Shown here: in pieces, positions 10,808-24,929 of the stretch
Layout: every line of letters starts with the position of its first letter
How positions within the stretch are numbered: the stretch's first letter is position 1
DNA from: Ornithodoros turicata
Lineage: Eukaryota; Arthropoda; Arachnida; Ixodida; Argasidae
Assembly: GCF_037126465.1 (NCBI RefSeq)
Contig: NC_088203.1
Coordinates: 81,778,668-81,842,667, forward strand
DNA: 64,000 nucleotides
Direction of reading: 5' to 3'
Program-made: the position numbers and the translations under genes
The notes under the pieces: model-generated
Databases searched by the model: none
The model's input: the letters and a program-made list of their open reading frames with translations, nothing else
Told to the model about the DNA's origin: nothing

Positions 10808-13800
10808 TACAACTTGATAAAACTGTCCATTTCGAGTGCCGTTTTGGAAGTGATTTTGTCAAACGCGACCTTTCAGGATGCAACAAGAGAACAAGATACG
10901 GGGTTCAAACCCCGTGATCTTACTTTCACATATACATATTACATAATCAGCTTAGGATATCTTTAATATTATTTTTATATGGAATGATATTAAGCCCGGA
11001 AGTTGACGAAATTCCCCACTTGGCCATTTCGAGTTCTGTTTTGGAAGCGATTTTGTCAAACGCGACTTCTCAGGGTGCAACAGGAGAACAAGGTACGGGG
11101 TTCAAACCCCGTGATCTTACTTTCACATATACATACTACAAAATCAGCTTAGGACATCCTTAATATTATTTTTATATCAAATGATATGAAGCCCCAAAGT
11201 TGACGAAATTGGCAATTTGGCGATTTCGAGTGCCGTTTTGGAAGCGATTTTGTCAAACACGACCTCTCAGGGTGCAACAGGGGAACAAGGTACGGGGTTC
11301 AAACCCCGTGATCTTACTTTCGCATATACATACTACAAAATCAGCTTAGGACATCCTTAATATTATTTTTATATCAAATGATATAAAGCCCCAAAGTTGA
11401 CGAAATTGGCAATTTGGCCATTTCGAGTGCCGTTTTGGAAGTGATTTTGTCAAACGCGACTTCTCAGGGTGCAACAGGAGAAAGGGATACGGGGTTCAAA
11501 CCCCGTGATCTTACTTTCACATATACATACTACAAAATTGGCTTAGGACATCCTTAATATTATTTTTATATCAAATGATATAAAGCCCCAAAGTTGACGA
11601 AATTGGCAATTTGGCGATTTCGAGTGCCGTTTTGGAAGCGATTTTGTTAAACGCGACCTCTCAGGGTGCAACAGGGGAACAAGGTACGGGGTTCAAACCC
11701 CGCGATCTTACTTTCGCATATACATACTACAAAATCAGCTTAGGACATCCTTAATATTATTTTTATATCAAATGATATAAAGCCCCAAAGTGGACGAAAT
11801 TGGCAATTTGGCCATTTCGAGTGCCGTTTTGGAAGCGATTTTGTCAAACGCGACCTCTCAGGGTGCAACAGGGGAACAAGGTACGGGGTTCAAACCCCAT
11901 GATCTTACTTTCACATACACATATTACAAAATTAGCTTAGGACATCTTTAATATTATTTTTATATGGAATGATATTAAGCCCGGAAGTTGACGAAATTCG
12001 CCACTTGGCCATTTCAAGTGCAGTTTTGGAAGCGATTTTGTCAAACGCGACCTCTCAGGGTGCAACAGGGGAACAAGGTACGGGGTTCAAACCCCGTGAT
12101 CTTACTTTCACATATACATATTACAAAATTAGCTTAGGACATCTTTAATATTATTTTTATATCGAATGATATTAAGCCCGGAAGTTGACGAAATTCCCCA
12201 CTTGGCCATTTCGAGTTCTGTTTTGGAAGCGATTTTGTCAAACGCGACTTCTCAGGGTGCAACAGGAGAACAAGGTACGGGGTTCAAACCCCGTGATCTT
12301 ACTTTCACATATACATACTACAAAATCAGCTTAGGACATCCTTAATATTATTTTTATATCAAATGATATGAAGCCCCAAAGTTGACGAAATTGGCAATTT
12401 GGCGATTTCGAGTGCCGTTTTGGAAGCGATTTTGTCAAACACGACCTCTCAGGGTGCAACAGGAGAACAAGGTACGGGGTTCAAACCCCGTGATCTTACT
12501 TTCGCATATACATACTACAAAATCAGCTTAGGACACCCTTAATATTATTTTTATATCAAATGATATAAAGCCCCAAAGTTGACGAAATTGGCAATTTGGC
12601 CATTTCGAGTGCCGTTTTGGAAGTGATTTTGTCAAACGCGACTTCTCAGGGTGCAACAGGAGAACAAGATACGGGGTTCAAACCCCGTGATCTTACTTTC
12701 ACATATACATACTACAAAATTGGCTTAGGACATCCTTAATATTATTTTTATATCAAATGATATAAAGCCCCAAAGTTGACGAAATTGGCAATTTGGCGAT
12801 TTCGAGTGCCGTTTTGGAAGCGATTTTGTTAAACGCGACCTCTCAGGGTGCAACAGGGGAACAAGGTACGGGGTTCAAACCCCGCGATCTTACTTTCGCA
12901 TATACATACTACAAAATCAGCTTAGGACATCCTTAATATTATTTTTATATCAAATGATATAAAGCCCCAAAGTGGACGAAATTGGCAATTTGGCCATTTC
13001 GAGTGCCGTTTTGGAAGCGATTTTGTCAAACGCGACCTCTCAGGGTGCAACAGGGGAACAAGGTACGGGGTTCAAACCCCATGATCTTACTTTCACATAC
13101 ACATATTACAAAATTAGCTTAGGACATCTTTAATATTATTTTTATATGGAATGATATTAAGCCCGGAAGTTGACGAAATTCGCCACTTGGCCATTTCAAG
13201 TGCAGTTTTGGAAGCGATTTTGTCAAACGCGACCTCTCAGGGTGCAACAGGGGAACAAGGTACGGGGTTCAAACCCCGTGATCTTACTTTCACATATACA
13301 TATTACAAAATTAGCTTAGGACATCTTTAATATTATTTTTATATCGAATGATATGAAGCCCCAAAGTTGACGAAATTGGCAATTTGGCGATTTCGAGTGC
13401 CGTTTTGGAAGCGATTTTGTCAAACACGACCTCTCAGGGTGCAACAGGAGAACAAGGTACGGGGTTCAAACCCCGTGATCTTACTTTCGCATATACATAC
13501 TACAAAATCAGCTTAGGACACCCTTAATATTATTTTTATATCAAATGATATAAAGCCCCAAAGTTGACGAAATTGGCAATTTGGCCATTTCGAGTGCAGT
13601 TTTGGAAGCGATTTTGTCAAACGCGACCTCTCAGGGTGCAACAGGGGAACAAGGTACGGGGTTCAAACCCCATGATCTTACTTTCACATACACATATTAC
13701 AAAATTAGCTTAGGACATCTTTAATATTATTTTTATATGGAATGATATTAAGCCCGGAAGTTGACGAAATTCGCCACTTGGCCATTTCAAGTGCAGTTTT

Positions 13801-16800
13801 GGAAGCGATTTTGTCAAACGCGACTTCTCAGGGTGCAACAGGAGAAAGGGATACGGGGTTCAAACCCCGTGATCTTACTTTCACATATACATACTACAAA
13901 ATTGGCTTAGGACATCCTTAATATTATTTTTATATCAAATGATATAAAGCCCCAAAGTTGACGAAATTGGCAATTTGGCGATTTCGAGTGCCGTTTTGGA
14001 AGCGATTTTGTTAAACGCGACCTCTCAGGGTGCAACAGGGGAACAAGGTACGGGGTTCAAACCCCGCGATCTTACTTTCGCATATACATACTACAAAATC
14101 AGCTTAGGACATCCTTAATATTATTTTTATATCAAATGATATAAAGCCCCAAAGTGGACGAAATTGGCAATTTGGCCATTTCGAGTTCTGTTTTGGAAGC
14201 GATTTTGTCAAACGCGACTTCTCAGGGTGCAACAGGAGAACAAGGTACGGGGTTCAAACCCCGTGATCTTACTTTCACATATACATACTACAAAATCAGC
14301 TTAGGACATCCTTAATATTATTTTTATATCAAATGATATAAAGCCCCAAAGTTGACGAAATTGGCAATTTGGCCATTTCGAGTGCAGTTTTGGAAGCGAT
14401 TTTGTCAAACGCGACCTCTCAGGGTGCAACAGGGGAACAAGGTACGGGGTTCAAACCCCATGATCTTACTTTCACATACACATATTACAAAATTAGCTTA
14501 GGACATCTTTAATATTATTTTTATATGGAATGATATTAAGCCCGGAAGTTGACGAAATTCGCCACTTGGCCATTTCAAGTGCAGTTTTGGAAGCGATTTT
14601 GTCAAACGCGACCTCTCAGGGTGCAACAGGGGAACAAGGTACGGGGTTCAAACCCCGTGATCTTACTTTCGCATATACATACTACAAAATCAGCTTAGGA
14701 CATCCTTAATATTATTTTTATATCAAATGATATAAAGCCCCAAAGTTGACGAAATTGGCAATTTGGCCATTTCGAGTGCCGTTTTGGAAGTGATTTTGTC
14801 AAACGCGACTTCTCAGGGTGCAACAGGAGAAAGGGATACGGGGTTCAAACCCCGTGATCTTACTTTCACATATACATACTACAAAATTGGCTTAGGACAT
14901 CCTTAATATTATTTTTATATCAAATGATATAAAGCCCCAAAGTTGACGAAATTGGCAATTTGGCGATTTCGAGTGCCGTTTTGGAAGCGATTTTGTTAAA
15001 CGCGACCTCTCAGGGTGCAACAGGGGAACAAGGTACGGGGTTCAAACCCCGCGATCTTACTTTCGCATATACATACTACAAAATCAGCTTAGGACATCCT
15101 TAATATTATTTTTATATCAAATGATATAAAGCCCCAAAGTGGACGAAATTGGCAATTTGGCCATTTCGAGTGCCGTTTTGGAAGCGATTTTGTCAAACGC
15201 GACCTCTCAGGGTGCAACAGGGGAACAAGGTACGGGGTTGAAACCCCATGATCTTACTTTCACATACACATATTACAAAATTAGCTTAGGACATCTTTAA
15301 TATTATTTTTATATGGAATGATATTAAGCCCGGAAGTTGACGAAATTCGCCACTTGGCCATTTCAAGTGCAGTTTTGGAAGCGATTTTGTCAAACGCGAC
15401 CTCTCAGGGTGCAACAGGGGAACAAGGTACGGGGTTCAAACCCCGTGATCTTACTTTCACATATACATATTACAAAATTAGCTTAGGACATCTTTAATAT
15501 TATTTTTATATCGAATGATATTAAGCCCGGAAGTTGACGAAATTCCCCACTTGGCCATTTCGAGTTCTGTTTTGGAAGCGATTTTGTCAAACGCGACTTC
15601 TCAGGGTGCAACAGGAGAACAAGGTACGGGGTTCAAACCCCGTGATCTTACTTTCACATATACATACTACAAAATCAGCTTAGGACATCCTTAATATTAT
15701 TTTTATATCAAATGATATGAAGCCCCAAAGTTGACGAAATTGGCAATTTGGCGATTTCGAGTGCCGTTTTGGAAGCGATTTTGTCAAACACGACCTCTCA
15801 GGGTGCAACAGGAGAACAAGGTACGGGGTTCAAACCCCGTGATCTTACTTTCGCATATACATACTACAAAATCAGCTTAGGACACCCTTAATATTATTTT
15901 TATATCAAATGATATAAAGCCCCAAAGTTGACGAAATTGGCAATTTGGCCATTTCGAGTGCCGTTTTGGAAGTGATTTTGTCAAACGCGACTTCTCAGGG
16001 TGCAACAGGAGAACAAGATACGGGGTTCAAACCCCGTGATCTTACTTTCACATATACATACTACAAAATTGGCTTAGGACATCCTTAATATTATTTTTAT
16101 ATCAAATGATATAAAGCCCCAAAGTTGACGAAATTGGCAATTTGGCGATTTCGAGTGCCGTTTTGGAAGCGATTTTGTTAAACGCGACCTCTCAGGGTGC
16201 AACAGGGGAACAAGGTACGGGGTTCAAACCCCGCGATCTTACTTTCGCATATACATACTACAAAATCAGCTTAGGACATCCTTAATATTATTTTTATATC
16301 AAATGATATAAAGCCCCAAAGTGGACGAAATTGGCAATTTGGCCATTTCGAGTGCCGTTTTGGAAGCGATTTTGTCAAACGCGACCTCTCAGGGTGCAAC
16401 AGGGGAACAAGGTACGGGGTTCAAACCCCATGATCTTACTTTCACATACACATATTACAAAATTAGCTTAGGACATCTTTAATATTATTTTTATATGGAA
16501 TGATATTAAGCCCGGAAGTTGACGAAATTCGCCACTTGGCCATTTCAAGTGCAGTTTTGGAAGCGATTTTGTCAAACGCGACCTCTCAGGGTGCAACAGG
16601 GGAACAAGGTACGGGGTTCAAACCCCGTGATCTTACTTTCACATATACATATTACAAAATTAGCTTAGGACATCTTTAATATTATTTTTATATCGAATGA
16701 TATTAAGCCCGGAAGTTGACGAAATTCGCCACTTGGCCATTTCAAGTGCAGTTTTGGAAGCGATTTTGTCAAACGCGACCTCTCAGGGTGCAACAGGGGA

Positions 16801-19800
16801 ACAAGGTACGGGGTTCAAACCCCGTGATCTTACTTTCACATATACATATTACAAAATTAGCTTAGGACATCTTTAATATTATTTTTATATCGAATGATAT
16901 TAAGCCCGGAAGTTGACGAAATTCCCCACTTGGCCATTTCGAGTTCTGTTTTGGAAGCGATTTTGTCAAACGCGACTTCTCAGGGTGCAACAGGAGAACA
17001 AGGTACGGGGTTCAAACCCCGTGATCTTACTTTCACATATACATACTACAAAATCAGCTTAGGACATCCTTAATATTATTTTTATATCAAATGATATAAA
17101 GCCCCAAAGTTGACGAAATTGGCAATTTGGCCATTTCGAGTGCAGTTTTGGAAGCGATTTTGTCAAACGCGACCTCTCAGGGTGCAACAGGGGAACAAGG
17201 TACGGGGTTCAAACCCCATGATCTTACTTTCACATACACATATTACAAAATTAGCTTAGGACATCTTTAATATTATTTTTATATGGAATGATATTAAGCC
17301 CGGAAGTTGACGAAATTCGCCACTTGGCCATTTCAAGTGCAGTTTTGGAAGCGATTTTGTCAAACGCGACCTCTCAGGGTGCAACAGGGGAACAAGGTAC
17401 GGGGTTCAAACCCCGTGATCTTACTTTCGCATATACATACTACAAAATCAGCTTAGGACATCCTTAATATTATTTTTATATCAAATGATATAAAGCCCCA
17501 AAGTTGACGAAATTGGCAATTTGGCCATTTCGAGTGCCGTTTTGGAAGTGATTTTGTCAAACGCGACTTCTCAGGGTGCAACAGGAGAAAGGGATACGGG
17601 GTTCAAACCCCGTGATCTTACTTTCACATATACATACTACAAAATTGGCTTAGGACATCCTTAATATTATTTTTATATCAAATGATATAAAGCCCCAAAG
17701 TTGACGAAATTGGCAATTTGGCGATTTCGAGTGCCGTTTTGGAAGCGATTTTGTTAAACGCGACCTCTCAGGGTGCAACAGGGGAACAAGGTACGGGGTT
17801 CAAACCCCGCGATCTTACTTTCGCATATACATACTACAAAATCAGCTTAGGACATCCTTAATATTATTTTTATATCAAATGATATAAAGCCCCAAAGTGG
17901 ACGAAATTGGCAATTTGGCCATTTCGAGTGCCGTTTTGGAAGCGATTTTGTCAAACGCGACCTCTCAGGGTGCAACAGGGGAACAAGGTACGGGGTTGAA
18001 ACCCCATGATCTTACTTTCACATACACATATTACAAAATTAGCTTAGGACATCTTTAATATTATTTTTATATGGAATGATATTAAGCCCGGAAGTTGACG
18101 AAATTCGCCACTTGGCCATTTCAAGTGCAGTTTTGGAAGCGATTTTGTCAAACGCGACCTCTCAGGGTGCAACAGGGGAACAAGGTACGGGGTTCAAACC
18201 CCGTGATCTTACTTTCACATATACATATTACAAAATTAGCTTAGGACATCTTTAATATTATTTTTATATCGAATGATATTAAGCCCGGAAGTTGACGAAA
18301 TTCCCCACTTGGCCATTTCGAGTTCTGTTTTGGAAGCGATTTTGTCAAACGCGACTTCTCAGGGTGCAACAGGAGAACAAGGTACGGGGTTCAAACCCCG
18401 TGATCTTACTTTCACATATACATACTACAAAATCAGCTTAGGACATCCTTAATATTATTTTTATATCAAATGATATGAAGCCCCAAAGTTGACGAAATTG
18501 GCAATTTGGCGATTTCGAGTGCCGTTTTGGAAGCGATTTTGTCAAACACGACCTCTCAGGGTGCAACAGGAGAACAAGGTACGGGGTTCAAACCCCGTGA
18601 TCTTACTTTCGCATATACATACTACAAAATCAGCTTAGGACACCCTTAATATTATTTTTATATCAAATGATATAAAGCCCCAAAGTTGACGAAATTGGCA
18701 ATTTGGCCATTTCGAGTGCCGTTTTGGAAGTGATTTTGTCAAACGCGACTTCTCAGGGTGCAACAGGAGAACAAGATACGGGGTTCAAACCCCGTGATCT
18801 TACTTTCACATATACATACTACAAAATTGGCTTAGGACATCCTTAATATTATTTTTATATCAAATGATATAAAGCCCCAAAGTTGACGAAATTGGCAATT
18901 TGGCGATTTCGAGTGCCGTTTTGGAAGCGATTTTGTTAAACGCGACCTCTCAGGGTGCAACAGGGGAACAAGGTACGGGGTTCAAACCCCGCGATCTTAC
19001 TTTCGCATATACATACTACAAAATCAGCTTAGGACATCCTTAATATTATTTTTATATCAAATGATATAAAGCCCCAAAGTGGACGAAATTGGCAATTTGG
19101 CCATTTCGAGTGCCGTTTTGGAAGCGATTTTGTCAAACGCGACCTCTCAGGGTGCAACAGGGGAACAAGGTACGGGGTTCAAACCCCATGATCTTACTTT
19201 CACATACACATATTACAAAATTAGCTTAGGACATCTTTAATATTATTTTTATATGGAATGATATTAAGCCCGGAAGTTGACGAAATTCGCCACTTGGCCA
19301 TTTCAAGTGCAGTTTTGGAAGCGATTTTGTCAAACGCGACCTCTCAGGGTGCAACAGGGGAACAAGGTACGGGGTTCAAACCCCGTGATCTTACTTTCAC
19401 ATATACATATTACAAAATTAGCTTAGGACATCTTTAATATTATTTTTATATCGAATGATATTAAGCCCGGAAGTTGACGAAATTCCCCACTTGGCCATTT
19501 CGAGTTCTGTTTTGGAAGCGATTTTGTCAAACGCGACTTCTCAGGGTGCAACAGGAGAACAAGGTACGGGGTTCAAACCCCGTGATCTTACTTTCACATA
19601 TACATACTACAAAATCAGCTTAGGACATCCTTAATATTATTTTTATATAAAATGATATGAAGCCCCAAAGTTGACGAAATTGGCAATTTGGCGATTTCGA
19701 GTGCCGTTTTGGAAGCGATTTTGTCAAACACGACCTCTCAGGGTGCAACAGGAGAACAAGGTACGGGGTTCAAACCCCGTGATCTTACTTTCGCATATAC

Positions 19801-22636
19801 ATACTACAAAATCAGCTTAGGACACCCTTAATATTATTTTTATATCAAATGATATAAAGCCCCAAAGTTGACGAAATTGGCAATTTGGCCATTTCGAGTG
19901 CCGTTTTGGAAGTGATTTTGTCAAACGCGACTTCTCAGGGTGCAACAGGAGAACAAGATACGGGGTTCAAACCCCGTGATCTTACTTTCACATATACATA
20001 CTACAAAATTGGCTTAGGACATCCTTAATATTATTTTTATATCAAATGATATAAAGCCCCAAAGTGGACGAAATTGGCAATTTGGCCATTTCGAGTGCCG
20101 TTTTGGAAGCGATTTTGTCAAACGCGACCTCTCAGGGTGCAACAGGGGAACAAGGTACGGGGTTCAAACCCCATGATCTTACTTTCACATACACATATTA
20201 CAAAATTAGCTTAGGACATCTTTAATATTATTTTTATATGGAATGATATTAAGCCCGGAAGTTGACGAAATTCGCCACTTGGCCATTTCAAGTGCAGTTT
20301 TGGAAGCGATTTTGTCAAACGCGACCTCTCAGGGTGCAACAGGGGAACAAGGTACGGGGTTCAAACCCCATGATCTTACTTTCACATACACATATTACAA
20401 AATTAGCTTAGGACATCTTTAATATTATTTTTATATGGAATGATATTAAGCCCGGAAGTTGACGAAATTCGCCATTTGGCCATTTCAAGTGCAGTTTTGG
20501 AAGCGATTTTGTCAAACGCGACCTCTCAGGGTGCAACAGGGGAACAAGGTACGGGGTTTAAACCCCGTGATCTTACTTTCACATATACATATTACAAAAT
20601 TAGCTTAGGACATCTTTAATATTATTTTTATATCGAATGATATTAAGCCCGGAAGTTGACGAAATTCGCCACTTGGCCATTTCGAGTTCCGTTTTGGAAG
20701 CGATTTTGTCAAACGCGACTTCTCAGGGTGCAACAGGAGAACAAGGTACGGGGTCAAACCCCGTGATCTTACTTTCGCACATACATACTACAAAATCAGC
20801 TTAGGACATCCTTAATATTATTTTTATATCAAATGATATAAAGCCCCAAAGTTGACGAAATTGGCAATTTGGCGATTTCGAGTGCCGTTTTGGAAGCGAT
20901 TTTGTCAAACGCGACCTCTCAGGGTGCAACATGGGAACAAGGTACGGGGTTCAAACCCCGTGATCTTATTTTCGCATATACATACTACAAAATCAGCTTA
21001 GGACATCCTTAATATTATTTTTATATCAAATGATATAAAGCCCCAAAGTTGACGAAATTGGCAATTTGGCCATTTCGAGTGCCGTTTTGGAAGCGATTTT
21101 GTCAAACGCGACCTCTCAGGGTGCAACAGGGGAACAAGGTACGGAGTTCAAACCGCATGATCTTACTTTCACATACACATATTACAAAATTAGCTTAGGA
21201 CATCTTTAATATTATTTTTATATCGAATGATATTAAGCCCGGAAGTTGACGAAATTCCCCACTTGGCCATTTCGAGTTCTGTTTTGGAAGCGATTTTGTC
21301 AAACGCGACTTCTCAGGGTGCAACAGGAGAACAAGGTACGGGGTTCAAACCCCGTGATCTTACTTTCACATATACATACTACAAAATCAGCTTAGGACAT
21401 CCTTAATATTATTTTTATATCAAATGATATAAAGCCCCAAAGTTGACGAAATTGGCAATTTGTCCATTTCGAGTGCGTTTTGGAAGTGATTTTGTCAAAC
21501 GCGACTTCTCAGGGTGCAACAGGAGAACAAGATACGGGGTTCAAACCCCGTGATCTTACTTTCACATTTACATACTACAAAATTGGCTTAGGACATCCTT
21601 AATATTATTTTTATATCAAATGATATAAAGCCCCCAAGTTGACGAAATTGGCAATTTGACATTGGCAATTGGCAAATTATATAAAGCCCCAAAGTTGACG
21701 AAATTGGCAATTTGGCGATTTCGAGTGCCGTTTTGGAAGCGATTTTGTTAAACGCGACCTCTCAGGGTGCAACAGGGGAACAAGGTACGGGGTTCAAACC
21801 CCGCGATCTTACTTTCGCATATACATACTACAAAATCAGCTTAGGACATCCTTAATATTATTTTTATATCAAATGATATAAAGCCCCAAAGTTGACGAAA
21901 TTGGCAATTTGGCCATTTCGAGTGCCATTTTGGAAGCGATTTTGTCAAACGCGACTTCTCAGGGTGCAACAGGGGAACAAGGTACGGGGTTGAAACACCG
22001 TGACCTTACTTTCACATACACATATTACAAAATTAGGTTAGGACATCTTTAATATTATTTTTATATGGAATGGTATTAAGCCCGGAAGTTGAGGAAATTC
22101 GCCACTTGGCCATTTCGAGTGCAGTTTTGGAAGCGATTTTGTCAAACGCGACCTCTCAGGGTCCAACAGGGGAACAAGGTACGGGGTTCAAACCCCGTGA
22201 TCTTACTTTCACATATACATACTACAAAATTGGCTAAGGACATCCTTAATATTCTTTTTATATCAAATGATATAAAGCCCCAAAGTTGACGAAATTGGCA
22301 ATTTGGCCATTTCGAGTGCCGTTTTGGAAGTGATTTTGTCAAACGCGACTTCTCAGGGTGCAACAGGAGAACAAGATACGGGGTTCAAACCCCGTGATCT
22401 TACTTTCACATACACATATTACAAAATTAGCTTAGGACATCTTTAATATTATTTTTATATGGAATGATATTAAGTCCGGAAGTTGACGAAATTCGCCACT
22501 TGGCCATTTCGAGTGCAGCTTTGGAAGCGATTTTGTCAAACGCGACCTCTCAGGGTGCAACAGGGGAGCAAGGTACGGGGTTCAAACCCCGTGATCTTAC
22601 TTTCATATATGCATACTACAAAATCAGCTTAGGACG
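10808..22636. repeat. Satellite array, about 60 copies of a 197-bp monomer
   Basis: Successive copies of the landmark GGGTTCAAACCCC start at 10901, 11098, 11295, 11492 and 11689, which fixes the period at 197 bp. The monomer includes CTTAATATTATTTTTATAT, GTTGACGAAATT, TTTTGGAAGCGATTTTGTCA and CTCAGGGTGCAACAGG. Variants (gatatgaag against gatattaag, GCGATC against ATGATC, GAGAAAGGG against GGGAACAAGG) recur in a fixed order, so monomers are organised in a higher-order repeat of six (1,182 bp). Units near the right edge are more diverged. Every unit has a 5-bp stem and 7-nt loop (CGGGG-TTCAAAC-CCCCG) like a tRNA T-arm. No protein is encoded. Confidence 0.97.
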
Positions 22637-22689
22637 CTTTTTGCTTTGTGAGTGTAGTTTTGGAAGCAGTTTCTTCAAACGCGACTTCT

Positions 22690-23570
22690 CCATGTACGCA
22701 ATGGCACAAGGATTAAAGGGGCTTCGCATGTTTTAAAGGGCTCGATCAGCATTTTCCGTATTTTGCAGTAGTCGCTATTACAATCCCAGTAGAAGGGCAT
22801 AGCACAAGCCATTGATGACATGTCATCGGCAGCATGATACAAGGGGTCTCGCCCGTTCTGAAGGGCTATGCTGCATCCTTTTCGGATATTTGCGGTCGCC
22901 TGTGTTATGATCTCGGTAGTATAAGTTGCTGATAATATGTCTTTGGCAGCATGACACAAGGGGTTTTGCTCGTTTCAGAGTGCTCTGCCATGCTTTCCGA
23001 ATTTGGCGATCGTCTGTGTTATAACTCCAGCAGAATAGCATTGCACAAGCCACTGATAACTTTATTTCTTTCGCTCCATGATACAGGGAGTATCGCCCGT
23101 TTTAAAAGGCCTTGCTGCCGCCGTATCCAAATTTTGCGGTCCCGTCTTGCGCAATTCCGATAGACAGGCATAGCATAAGCTGTCATGAATATGCCTTTGG
23201 TACCATGGTAAAAGGGGTTTCGTACGTTTTAAAGGACTCTGCTGCTGCCTTTTCCGAATTTTGTGGTCGCTTCTGTTGCGATCCCTGTAGAACAGCATCA
23301 TAAGCCGTTGATAGTATCTGTTTGGAACCATGATTAAAGAAGTTTCGCCCGTTCTAAAGGGCTCTGCTGCGGTCTTTTACGGATTTTGCGGTCGCCTCCG
23401 TTACAATCCCAGTGGGAAGGGCAATAGCATAAGCCGTCTCGAATATGCCTTTGGCTACAAAGTGTTTTGCCCGTTTTAGAGGACTCTGTCGGCGCCTTTT
23501 CCAAATTTTGCGGTCACCACTGTTAAAATCTCAGTACAAGGGCCTGGTATAAGTCGTTGATAATGGTTTC
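22690..23570. repeat. Second tandem repeat, about seven diverged copies of a 124-bp unit
   Basis: The block ATTTTGCGGTCGCC (with variants) recurs near 22760, 22886, 23005, 23134, 23261, 23385 and 23506, at spacings of 119-129 bp. Each copy also carries CCCGTTTTAAAGGGCTCTG, CCCAGTAGAA and CATAGCATAAGCCGTTGAT. Copies differ at many positions, so this array is older than the 197-bp satellite it abuts. The junction at 22637-22690 holds a last TTTTGGAAGC-TTCAAACGCGACTTCTC fragment of the 197-bp unit. Confidence 0.88.
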
Positions 23571-24900
23571 GCTATGCAGAATACACCAGTGACTCTTTGT
23601 GGTGTATTCCTTGGTTGCTCCTGCCATCATCGGGGTTGCAGAAAGGTTACTTATTACTTTTCTCAAAGAAGTTGGAAAGTGATGCAATACTTCAGAGGGA
23701 TATTGTGTGTCATTTCTTGCAGGTCGACGTGTAAGCGATTCATTGACTTCTTTATGCGTGCTGCACTTCGAGAAAAATTGGTTGATTACCATGAACAGTG
23801 AAATTCAAACGGCTTCGTAACGAATATGTATTTTCATCTATGATGTCTTTTCCTCAGACTTTAGCACCAGTGCTCGTAGGTGTCTGTTGCCGCGTAAATG
23901 TTCGGACTGCCGGCGATTTATCGTGCAAGTTAACTTTTGTGCGCCGTAGCTTGGCAAGTTTTTTTCCTTGCCATATCGTCGCGGCTCTCTCATGCTGAAT
24001 TCAAACGGAAGGTATCAGCTTTTAGTCCGTTGCGCAGCTCGTATCAGCAGCGAAGAGGAACGACAATTTCTTCTTTGTCATTGTTGTTGCGGCTGGCACT
24101 ATCATCAATGCGCATAGAAGCCAAGATGGGGTACCCGGCGTGATAAGATGTCTCCGTGATTTTAAGTGGAGCAAACCATATGTTGGTATATCTATATGGA
24201 TACATATCTATGGGTAGATGCATTGGTGGCCAAGCTGTATCGGGAAATCTCACAATTCGTCAATAAAAAACTTCACTTGACAGACCAACAGAAACAAATG
24301 AGCTTTTTTTCCAAATGAGAAATTGAAAATTTGAAAGGTGTTGCAAGTTCTTCGTACATAGTTCTTCACGAACGATTATCCCAACGTTCAGGATCACTGA
24401 ATTTGTCGGTTTACACACTGTATTGTTGATTTTGCTTGCATTTTCAACGTGAAAAAGAAAAAAAAAACAGGGAGAGAGATATAATTAAAAATTTTCATAC
24501 AATGACCCTCGTACATAACTACTCCATCTATTTTTTTTTCTCTCTCTCTGTGCCTCTCTGTCCTCCGTATATAGTTTTTCGCGCATGATATCCGGAGAGG
24601 CTGCTGCTATGCTGTAAGCCCATAAACTTAGTGTAATAATTAAGATGATGTCATTCTCTGCACTTTTCTTCCACTATTACTTCTCAATTATCATATTACT
24701 TACAGTGTAGTTTATCAAAATGCACGTTCAGACCAAATCGCTATAACTACTTGTTGAGGTTCATGAGTCACAAGAACTGCTCGAATGTGAATGTACTTCC
24801 TGACGTCAACAGAGGCAGCACTACATCGAGCAAGGGTAAAAACAATACCTGAAAACCTGGTTTCATTCCGAGTTCTTCGCCATTGGTGTGTGCGTGTGTG
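23571..24900. other. Unannotated region
   Basis: No gene or element was recognised. A T-rich and CT-rich stretch lies near 24530-24560, and a GT tract followed by a G homopolymer near 24889-24920. Confidence 0.5.
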
Positions 24901-24929
24901 TGTGTGTGGGGGGGGGGGGCGCTTTATTC

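Noticed and set aside
10808..22636. CRISPR-like array with a palindromic GGGGTTCAAACCCC repeat
   Set aside because: The whole 197-bp unit repeats, with no unique spacers. It is a eukaryotic satellite.
10808..22636. CENP-B box in the satellite (TTTTGGAAGCG resembles part of it)
   Set aside because: The essential TTCGNNNNANNCGGG pattern is not met, so centromere function cannot be claimed from it.
22142..23331. Minus-strand open frames with a repeated Arg/Lys-rich peptide
   Set aside because: They follow the tandem repeats. The unit length is not a multiple of three, so no stable protein repeat exists.
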